Of a stretch of DNA of 8,426 nt, positions 1 through 5,047 are shown in pieces. Positions within the stretch are counted from its first letter, which is position 1; each line of letters starts with the position of its first letter. The notes beneath the pieces are model-generated. The model was not told the DNA's origin, did not search any database, and was given only the letters and a program-made list of their open reading frames with translations. Both the position numbers and the translations under genes were made by a program. This stretch comes from Alphaproteobacteria bacterium (GTDB lineage Bacteria > Pseudomonadota > Alphaproteobacteria > Rhizobiales > Xanthobacteraceae), in the NCBI GenBank assembly GCA_005884855.1, contig VAZS01000275.1, positions 1 to 8,426 on the forward strand. The letters are read 5' to 3'.

Positions 1-257
1 ACGATCCGCTCGCCGTCTGGCGTGATGTGTTCCTGCCCTGGCGCGAACCGGTGACGCCAGGTGACTTGGATACCCGGCCGCGCCTCTAACAGCCGCAGCT
101 TGTGCTCTTGGATGTAAGGCAACGCTAATATTTCTGCTTGGGCGCGGTCCGACGTGCCGAGCGACTTTTCGAGCCGCTCCCCGCCCGGATACTGCAACTT
201 GATTTGCCAGTTTCGAGAACCGTCGCGAAGAAACAGGTAGTCGGTTTTGCGGGTCAT
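1..257 (-). CDS. Probable tyrosine recombinase / site-specific integrase, N-terminal part (runs off the left edge)
   Basis: An open frame begins at the ATG complementary to 255-257 and stays open for 85 codons to the window edge, so only the N-terminus is visible. It opens MTRKTDYLFLRDGSRNWQIK and continues with a Gly-Glu-Arg-(Leu)-Glu-Lys-Ser-Leu-Gly-Thr stretch and an Ala-Glu-Ile-Leu-Ala-Leu helix. This pattern (Tyr-Leu, Arg-x-Gly-Ser, Trp-x-(Ile/Val)-(Lys/Arg)-(Leu/Val), then 'E-K-S-L-G-T') is typical of the start of phage-type tyrosine integrases in alphaproteobacteria. The catalytic R-H-R-Y domain would lie outside the window and cannot be checked. The start is supported by a GGTGGA Shine-Dalgarno sequence (complement of 261-266), and an in-frame stop in the upstream repeats prevents a longer form. 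The leader carries four 11-bp direct repeats. The gene is divergent from the cyclase at 485. The family call is by resemblance only; another DNA-binding protein is possible. Confidence 0.62.
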   Translation of the reverse strand, partial: MTRKTDYLFLRDGSRNWQIKLQYPGGERLEKSLGTSDRAQAEILALPYIQEHKLRLLEARPGIQVTWRHRFAPGQEHITPDGERI

Positions 258-260
258 AAG

Positions 261-266
261 TCCACC
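261..266 (-). promoter_or_regulatory. Ribosome binding site of the integrase-like gene
   Basis: The minus strand reads GGTGGA here, three bases before the ATG complementary to 255-257. It supports that start codon; the spacing is a little short. It follows directly after the copy of the 11-bp repeat nearest the gene, so a protein bound to that repeat could also block translation or transcription. Confidence 0.45.
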
Positions 267-267
267 G

Positions 268-316
268 TTAGCGGCAGTGCTTAGCGGCAGTACTTAGCGG
301 CAGTCTTAGCGGCAGT
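268..316. repeat. Four tandem copies of an 11-bp direct repeat (TTAGCGGCAGT)
   Basis: The exact unit TTAGCGGCAGT occurs at 268-278, 281-291, 294-304 and 306-316, with spacers of 2, 2 and 1 bases (period 13, 13, 12). On the minus strand each copy reads ACTGCCGCTAA. The array lies in the leader of the integrase-like gene, ending just before its ribosome binding site. The period is a little more than one helical turn, so successive sites would be displayed on roughly one face of the DNA. Possible roles are an operator for the integrase gene, arm-type sites for the recombinase, or a simple tandem duplication. The repeat is seen directly; the role is inference. Confidence 0.85.
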
Positions 317-345
317 AAAATGCTTTTCGTTCCAATGGTTTACAA
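317..345 (-). promoter_or_regulatory. Possible promoter of the integrase-like gene
   Basis: On the minus strand, TTGTAA (complement of 340-345) is followed after 17 bases by CATTTT (complement of 317-322). The -35 is a fair match to the sigma-70 consensus and the -10 is poor. If used, transcription would start within the first copies of the 11-bp repeat, placing the repeats where a repressor would act. The -35 overlaps that of the candidate plus-strand promoter for the cyclase. Judged by eye only. Confidence 0.22.
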
Positions 346-367
346 TAGCTTTGGTGCTCGCTAATCT
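339..367 (+). promoter_or_regulatory. Possible promoter of the GAF-cyclase gene
   Basis: TTTACA at 339-344 is separated by 17 bases from TAATCT at 362-367. The -35 matches five of six consensus positions and the -10 three of six. It would give a leader of about 110 bases before the TTG start at 485. Alphaproteobacterial promoters are often weakly conserved, so this is only a candidate. Confidence 0.28.
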
Positions 368-472
368 CCCTCCCCTAGGGAGCGCCAACATACCTTCTCA
401 GCTTGAGGGATGTGACAAGCTGAATGCTGCTGAGCTGACTGACTTAGATCGCACCCGTCGAGAAAAGCCAAA

Positions 473-479
473 AGAGGGG
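473..479 (+). promoter_or_regulatory. Ribosome binding site that decides the TTG start of the cyclase
   Basis: The purine run AGAGGGG lies five bases before the TTG at 485. No ATG in this frame lies close by: the first internal Met is residue 51, well inside the GAF domain. The conserved GAF-type start (Asn-Glu-Ser-Arg-Arg-Leu-Ala-Ala) begins at residue 8, so the TTG is the best start. Confidence 0.55.
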
Positions 480-484
480 CAGCT

Positions 485-1768
485 TTGTCGTTCCCAATCC
501 CGACTAACGAGAGCCGACGGCTTGCCGCCGTGCGTGAGCTCGACATCCTCGATACCGCGCCCGACATCGCGTATGACGAGATTGGCGAACTGGCCGCGCA
601 GATTTGCCAGTGTCCAGTGGCTTATATCAGCTTCATGGATGATGATCGGCTCTGGCTAAAGGCAAAGTACGGCCTTCCGCCGGACCTTAACCAGTGTCCC
701 CGCGAAATCGCCTTCTGCGCAACAACGATTTGCGGTGCCGTGATGGTCGTGGCGCCTGATTTGCGGGAGGATTCCCGGTTCAATCAGATCCCCTTTGTCA
801 CGGGCGAACCGCACTTTCAGTTTTATTGCGGGCTTCCGCTTGTAACCGAAGCTGGGTATGCGCTCGGCACACTTTGTGTCCTCGATTTTGAACCGCGCCA
901 CTTGAGTTTCGAACAAGCAGAGTCGCTGCGCCGCCTCTCGCATCAGGTTCTGACCCAACTGGAGTTGCGCCGAAAGCTCATCGAGTTCGACCACACGATC
1001 AAGGAGCTGGATCAGGCACGGACGGAGGCCGCCGCGGATAGGGCGCGTACGGAAGAGCTCCTCATCAACATCCTGCCTGTATCGATCGCCGACGAGCTCA
1101 AGACGAACGGCAAAGTCCAGCCGAAGTACACGGCTTCGGCAACGGTTCTGTTTACGGATTTCAAGGGCTTCACTCTTTTGACCGAACGCGCGGAACCCGT
1201 CGCGCTCATCGGCCTCCTAGACCAATACTTCACGGCGTTCGACGACATCGTGGCGCGCCATGGACTTGAGAAGCTCAAGACGGTTGGCGATGCCTATATG
1301 GCCGTCGCCGGAGTCCCGGCGGCTAATCGACGACATTCGATCGATACCTGCCTCGCGGCGCTTGAAATGCAGGCGATCGTGGCGCGCATGAAGGCGCTAC
1401 GAGAGAAAATGCGGTTGCCGGTGCTGGAGCTGCGTGTCGGGATTCACGCCGGGCCGGTCATTTCAGGCGTTGTCGGCAAACACAAATTCACATTCGATAT
1501 CTGGGGAGACACCGTGAACACGGCGGCGCTCATGGAGGCGAACGGAATGCCTGGCCGGATCAATGTCTCGGAAACCGTGGCGGGACACGTCAAGACACTT
1601 TTCCAACTGGAGCCGCGCGGACCCATCGTGGCCAAACACGACCGCGCACACGAAATGTTTTTCCTCAACGGGCTGAAACCAGAATTTTCGCGCGACCCCG
1701 AGCGCCGCATTCCGAACGAGAACTTCCTCGCCGAATGCAATCGCCTGCTCACCGGATTTTCCGGCTGA
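485..1768 (+). CDS. GAF domain-containing class III adenylate/guanylate cyclase
   Basis: A 427-residue soluble protein with no signal peptide or membrane segment. Residues about 10-160 form a GAF sensor domain, with its usual opening (ESRRLAAVRELDILDTAPD), a PREIAFCATTI segment and a DLREDSRF..PFVTGEP..FYCGLPL core. A helical, coiled-coil-like linker (about 158-195) leads into the typical LLINILPVSIADELK hinge. Residues about 217-395 are a class III catalytic domain. The metal-binding Asp residues are D225 (LFTDFKGF) and D269 (TVGDAYM). K265 and D338 (FDIWG) match the adenine-selecting pair, so ATP is the likelier substrate. N345 of the transition-state pair is present, but the Arg expected four residues on is Leu349 (codon 1529-1531). 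The Lys/Gly-rich loop near residue 384 is also degenerate. Activity is therefore uncertain. The GAF domain probably senses a small ligand or redox state; the ligand cannot be told. It is transcribed away from the integrase and converges on the M15-like gene. Confidence 0.93.
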   Translation: MSFPIPTNESRRLAAVRELDILDTAPDIAYDEIGELAAQICQCPVAYISFMDDDRLWLKAKYGLPPDLNQCPREIAFCATTICGAVMVVAPDLREDSRFNQIPFVTGEPHFQFYCGLPLVTEAGYALGTLCVLDFEPRHLSFEQAESLRRLSHQVLTQLELRRKLIEFDHTIKELDQARTEAAADRARTEELLINILPVSIADELKTNGKVQPKYTASATVLFTDFKGFTLLTERAEPVALIGLLDQYFTAFDDIVARHGLEKLKTVGDAYMAVAGVPAANRRHSIDTCLAALEMQAIVARMKALREKMRLPVLELRVGIHAGPVISGVVGKHKFTFDIWGDTVNTAALMEANGMPGRINVSETVAGHVKTLFQLEPRGPIVAKHDRAHEMFFLNGLKPEFSRDPERRIPNENFLAECNRLLTGFSG

Positions 1769-1804
1769 TCCCGTTCGCGTCGTTTGTAGCCGGAGCCTAG
1801 TGAT

Positions 1805-1827
1805 TTTCGTTCGGCTTGCGGACGAAA
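1805..1827. terminator. Hairpin between convergent genes, possible bidirectional terminator
   Basis: TTTCGTTCG (1805-1813) pairs with CGGACGAAA (1819-1827) around a five-base loop, giving nine pairs with one G-T. It lies between the cyclase stop (1768) and the stop of the convergent peptidase gene (1831). Neither strand has a proper T-run after the stem, so this is a weak candidate for an intrinsic terminator and may only protect 3' ends. Confidence 0.35.
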
Positions 1828-1830
1828 TGC

Positions 1831-2379
1831 TTACCGTGACGCATATCGGCGGTGGCGGTGCTGGTGCGCGTATGCAAACCAGTGGTGCCCGCCATGAGCG
1901 AAGCGAATGCCCCACTCACGGCCTCCGGCCGAATAGCTGATGTGAACGTGCTGCACGCGCCCATAGTCGGTTGAGTAGCCGCCGGGCCACCCAGAGAGGT
2001 GTTGGTAGATGCACCTGGGATTACCCCTCATGTCCACAGCCTGTCCGGTGGCATGCAGGCTCATCGTGCGCGTATTGGCGATGTGAGTATGGCGGACACC
2101 AGAGACGACCGATGAACCACACGACGACGATATCTCGCGTACCTTCGCAGCCAAGGCCGAAACAATTGCGCCGCCTCTCTGCAATGTAGGTGACGCCGGG
2201 TAGTAACGAGGGCGGGCTTGCGCGTTTGACGTTGAAAGACTGACGCACAACAACGCCCCTGCGAACAGGAGGTGCTTGATTGCCGGGCTTGCTGATTGTT
2301 CGTCTGTTTTGAGGGATTTGGTTATTGAACGATGCGGCTGGCTAATTAGAAAACGCGACTTCCTCTCTAGATGATTCAT
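1831..2379 (-). CDS. Exported M15-family-like zinc peptidase (D-Ala-D-Ala carboxypeptidase-like)
   Basis: A 182-residue protein with a signal peptide: a long N-region of about 34 residues, a hydrophobic core at 36-50 and an Ala-Gln-Ala signal peptidase I site at 53-55. The mature part carries the M15 peptidase zinc motif S107-L-H109-A-T-G-Q-A-V-D116 and a second motif H144-V-H146. H109, D116 and H146 are the expected zinc ligands. Two cysteines (C87, C123) flank the first motif and could form a periplasmic disulfide. The C-terminus is rich in His, Tyr and Arg. M15 enzymes trim peptidoglycan stem peptides, so a role in cell-wall metabolism is likely, but the substrate is not shown. The only ATG that includes the signal peptide is the one complementary to 2377-2379, with a weak GGGA eight bases before it. 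It lies 271 bp downstream of the J-domain gene on the same strand and converges with the cyclase. Confidence 0.82.
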   Translation of the reverse strand: MNHLERKSRFLISQPHRSITKSLKTDEQSASPAIKHLLFAGALLCVSLSTSNAQARPRYYPASPTLQRGGAIVSALAAKVREISSSCGSSVVSGVRHTHIANTRTMSLHATGQAVDMRGNPRCIYQHLSGWPGGYSTDYGRVQHVHISYSAGGREWGIRFAHGGHHWFAYAHQHRHRRYASR

Positions 2380-2650
2380 GATCTATTTCCCGATGGCGTG
2401 CAGGCTTTCCGAACGTTCAACAAACGTCGGGCCTCGGGCGCAAACGTGTAAGAGCCTTCTCCGTTCCGGATGTCACAGCCAGCACAAAAGCCCGTTTTGT
2501 CCGGAGTCTGGCTTTGTCTGGCTAGAACAAGGCTAAAAAAGCCGCTTACTTCGAACGGCGACCGCCACACTGCTCCTCAAATGCTTGCTCGATCGAGCGA
2601 ATTGGTTTGACTCCGCCAAGCAGCGCCAGCGCCGTTTGACCGAGCCAGGC
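2380..2650. other. Intergenic region with nested inverted repeats
   Basis: The space between the J-domain gene and the peptidase gene, both on the minus strand, holds no convincing gene. It contains a nested inverted repeat: AGCCAG (2477-2482) with CTGGCT (2508-2513), enclosing ACAAAA (2484-2489) with TTTTGT (2495-2500). A competing pair is CCGGA (2466-2470) with TCCGG (2500-2504). There is also a perfect 12-bp palindrome GCTCGATCGAGC at 2587-2598. These may be terminator or regulatory structures; no T-run follows them on the minus strand. No promoter for the peptidase stands out. Confidence 0.4.
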
Positions 2651-3577
2651 TTAGTGCATTGCCGAGGTAAACCCATCTCCGTGCGACGGATCCTGCATAG
2701 CCGTTTGCGCTTGGGACCATGCCATCCAAGTTGGCACGCCGGCCTGAGCAATGCGCGGCCTCTTGGCGGGCGCGGATCTGGAGTGGGTTGCCTTTTCGAT
2801 CCGTCTCGGCGGCCTTGCGATGTCGGCATAGGCGCGTCCAAATTTCCGCTGCCGGTAGGAAATGATGCCGCGATCGATGTAGGCGGGCAAAAACTTCGGA
2901 TCAAGCCGAAGCGCGTGATCCAGGTCGGCGATCGCTCGCTTAAGGTCACCATTGCGATAGGCTGTCATTCCCCGTGCTCGCAGCGATCTGGCCTCGCTCG
3001 CGGCACCGGCGAGAGGCGGGGCGAGATCGGGCGGGCGGATGCTTTCTGGATCAGCATGGGTTACTGCGGCCGCGGTTGGCGCGACGGCCTCAGTGGGAAT
3101 TTTTGCGCTCTCATATCTGGCCAGTGAGATGCTTAGCCCGGTTGTATCGGACGAGGCCACCGCTGAGCTAAGAGCGGCAATCTCTGCCGTCGCGCGCGCG
3201 TCGAGATTGTCTAAGTGATCCACGGAGGCTGCTGAAATGTGTATGAACACCAAATACCCGCCCACCGTTGCAGCCGCCGCGCCGGCAAGCGCGAGCACGC
3301 CGGAGGCAAGCTTGTGAATGGTGGCGGCGACCGCATGCTTGGACGCCGACACCTGCTCCGCGCGCGCGAGTTCGAGCAAATGATCGTAAGCCGCGCGTTC
3401 GTCGGCATCGCCAAGGATTTGATTGGCGCGCATGATCTGTCGGAATCTCAGCGCAGCGCTGGGATCGCCGGGTCTGATGTCGGGGTGGGCGCCCTTGACG
3501 GCTCTCCGGAACGCCGTCCTGAGAGCTTCTTCGTCATCGTGTGGAAGCGCTCCGAGCAAATCGTAAAGCGTTTTCAT
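2651..3577 (-). CDS. J-domain (DnaJ-like) protein with one membrane segment and a TPR module
   Basis: A 308-residue protein when started at the ATG complementary to 3575-3577. Residues 1-72 are a J domain: MKTLYDLLG, then the H31-P32-D33 tripeptide needed to stimulate DnaK-type ATPases, then FRQIMRANQIL and RAAYDHLLELAR. Residues about 91-113 (Ala/Gly/Leu-rich, then VGGYLVFIHI) form one membrane segment. An Ala/Pro/Ser-rich linker (about 120-195) leads to a TPR at about 197-230 (RARGMTAYRNGDLKRAIADL) and a second partial TPR at about 231-256. The tail is basic. The J domain would be cytoplasmic and the TPR region on the other side, so it may be an Hsp70 co-chaperone at the inner membrane; partners are unknown. 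A GTG 29 codons upstream would add a low-complexity extension before the J domain, so the ATG is preferred, although its ribosome binding site is weak. It is divergent from the lyase gene at 4058. Confidence 0.82.
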   Translation of the reverse strand: MKTLYDLLGALPHDDEEALRTAFRRAVKGAHPDIRPGDPSAALRFRQIMRANQILGDADERAAYDHLLELARAEQVSASKHAVAATIHKLASGVLALAGAAAATVGGYLVFIHISAASVDHLDNLDARATAEIAALSSAVASSDTTGLSISLARYESAKIPTEAVAPTAAAVTHADPESIRPPDLAPPLAGAASEARSLRARGMTAYRNGDLKRAIADLDHALRLDPKFLPAYIDRGIISYRQRKFGRAYADIARPPRRIEKATHSRSAPAKRPRIAQAGVPTWMAWSQAQTAMQDPSHGDGFTSAMH

Positions 3578-3853
3578 CGTCGCTCTCGCTGCTGGATATG
3601 CTCGGCTCCGTCCGAAATTCCCGCCGCGAATTACACAGGAGCACGCGTACAAACTAAACGTCACTGCTTGTGGATAATGTTGGTGCAGTGCGGCAGAAAA
3701 ATGACTTCTGCTATGGCGGTGTCATAACTGACGCGTCGGCGTTTCACTCAACTGTTGTCAGCGTCTGGGCTGCGCTTCGCGCGCTCTGCCCGGTTCGAGC
3801 AGGCGCAAACGCAGGCAAATCATGTTTTTCGCTATCTCGAAAGCATCTCCCGC

Positions 3854-3887
3854 CCGATTGGAGCTTCAGATGCACTCCAGTAATCGG
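3854..3887. repeat. Bulged inverted repeat in the divergent intergenic region
   Basis: CCGATTGGAG at 3854-3863 is complementary to CTCC (3875-3878) plus AATCGG (3882-3887), with AGT (3879-3881) as a bulge and an 11-base loop. The ten pairs make a plausible hairpin or a two-half-site operator about 170 bp before the lyase start. The pairing is seen directly; any function is inference. Confidence 0.4.
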
Positions 3888-4019
3888 AATGGCCGGGTCT
3901 TCACGGCGACAGCCGTAAGCCCCCATCGGCCGCCGCGTGTGTGGCGCAACCATGGCAATCGCGCTCCTTTGTTGGTTTGGCGACGACAGGAAAGCGCGCC
4001 AATACGACCGAGCGTGAAT

Positions 4020-4047
4020 TTGACCCGCATGCTGCCGAAATCATAAA
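4020..4047 (+). promoter_or_regulatory. Possible promoter giving a near-leaderless lyase transcript
   Basis: TTGACC (4020-4025) and CATAAA (4042-4047) are separated by 16 bases (17 if ATAAAG at 4043-4048 is taken as the -10). Transcription would start around 4053-4055, only a few bases before the ATG at 4058. That fits the lack of any Shine-Dalgarno sequence in front of this ATG. Confidence 0.33.
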
Positions 4048-4057
4048 GTTCATCGTC

Positions 4058-4933
4058 ATGAGCGAGTTCCGCGGCGTCTTTCCCTACCTCGTTTCACCCA
4101 TTGATGCGTCAGGTCAGATCCGCACGGAAGTGCTGGGCCGGCTTTGCGACGATCTCGTCAATGCCGGAGTGCACGGGTTAACCCCGCTGGGCTCGACCGG
4201 TGAGTTCGCCTATCTCAACAACTTCCAGCGTGCGAGGATCGTGCAGACGACGGTCGAGGCGGCCAGGGGCCGCGTACCTGTTGTGGCAGGTGTCGCCTCG
4301 ACATCGACATCCGATGCGGTGGTTCAGGCCAAGGAATATCAAAAGCTCGGAGCCGACGGCATCCTCGCGATCCTGGAAGCGTATTTCCCGCTGCAGGACG
4401 CTCAGGTGGAAGCTTATTTTCGCACGATCGCCGACGCCGTCGACATTCCCGTCGTGATCTATACCAATCCAAATTTTCAGCGCTCTGATTTGACGATCGA
4501 GGTCATTGCGCGGCTCGCGACCCATCCACGCATCGGTTACATCAAGGACGCCTCCACCAATACCGGGCGGCTGTTGTCGATCATCAACCGCTGTGGCGAT
4601 AGCATCAAGGTTTTCTCGGCATCGGCCCATATACCGGCTGCAGTGATGCTGATCGGAGGGGTCGGCTGGATGGCGGGTCCGGCCTGTCTGATTCCGCGGC
4701 AGAGCGTAGAACTGTATAATCTCTGCAATGCCGGGTGCTGGGACGCTGCGTTGCATTTGCAGCGCCGGCTTTGGCGTCTCAACGAGGCCTTTGCACGATA
4801 CAATCTCGCAGCCTGCATCAAGGCCGGACTGGCCATCCAGGGCTATGAGGTTGGCGATCCGATCTTGCCGCAGACAGCGCTGAGCGCGGACGACCGCAAG
4901 GCGGTCGAGGCGGTCTTGCGGGAAATCGGCTAA
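4058..4933 (+). CDS. DapA-superfamily (class I aldolase/lyase) protein, dihydrodipicolinate synthase-like
   Basis: A 291-residue protein, the usual length for this (beta/alpha)8-barrel family, which acts through a Schiff base on pyruvate or other 2-oxo acids. Visible motifs are G45-S-T-G48-E49 (substrate carboxylate loop), Y109, Y135 in YTNPNF (the proton-relay Tyr) and K163 in GYIKDAS (the Schiff-base Lys). In true DapA an Arg five residues after the second Tyr binds the aspartate-semialdehyde carboxylate; here that place is F140, with an Arg only at 142. This argues for an aldolase or dehydratase of another substrate and not lysine synthesis. An upstream ATG at 3941 would add 39 residues with no family resemblance, so the ATG at 4058 ([10 protein letters not shown]) is chosen. 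The next gene, a molybdenum hydroxylase subunit, follows on the same strand after 114 bp, so the two may share a catabolic task; the substrate is unknown. Confidence 0.9.
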   Translation: MSEFRGVFPYLVSPIDASGQIRTEVLGRLCDDLVNAGVHGLTPLGSTGEFAYLNNFQRARIVQTTVEAARGRVPVVAGVASTSTSDAVVQAKEYQKLGADGILAILEAYFPLQDAQVEAYFRTIADAVDIPVVIYTNPNFQRSDLTIEVIARLATHPRIGYIKDASTNTGRLLSIINRCGDSIKVFSASAHIPAAVMLIGGVGWMAGPACLIPRQSVELYNLCNAGCWDAALHLQRRLWRLNEAFARYNLAACIKAGLAIQGYEVGDPILPQTALSADDRKAVEAVLREIG

Positions 4934-4950
4934 CTCTTCCGCGCTGGCGG

Positions 4951-4973
4951 GCGCCCGGAATGAAGTTGGGCGC
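4951..4973 (+). terminator. Weak hairpin after the lyase gene
   Basis: GCGCCC (4951-4956) pairs with GGGCGC (4968-4973) around an 11-base loop, 18 bases after the lyase stop. There is no T-run, so it may not terminate, and readthrough into the molybdenum hydroxylase gene is plausible. Confidence 0.22.
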
Positions 4974-5047
4974 GAGTTGTGTCGGTCCCAAAATGCGCTA
5001 AAACCCCGCCCAATCAAATCGAACAGAAGCCTCCAAGGACAAACTGA

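Larger units (their letters stand above)
3578..4057. other. 480-bp divergent intergenic region without a convincing gene
   Basis: This region separates the J-domain gene (minus) from the lyase gene (plus) and must hold the promoters of both. Short open frames of 69-82 codons exist on both strands, but they show no recognisable motif and no good ribosome binding site. The visible structures are a bulged inverted repeat at 3854-3887 and a promoter-like pair at 4020-4047. No tRNA or known riboswitch was recognised. Confidence 0.55.

Noticed and set aside
268..316. CRISPR array
   Set aside because: The units are 11 bp with spacers of only 1-2 bases, far too short for CRISPR repeats and spacers.
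2585..3127. 180-codon plus-strand open frame
   Set aside because: Antisense to the J-domain/TPR gene; no motif and no ribosome binding site.
3578..3664. GTG-started extension of the J-domain protein
   Set aside because: It would add 29 residues before MKTLYDLLG, where J domains of this type normally begin.
3744..3953. 69-codon minus-strand open frame in the divergent spacer
   Set aside because: No recognisable motif, no good ribosome binding site, and an amino-acid make-up typical of a chance frame.
3941..4057. N-terminal extension of the lyase from the ATG at 3941
   Set aside because: The 39 extra residues do not resemble the family, and the barrel begins right after the ATG at 4058.
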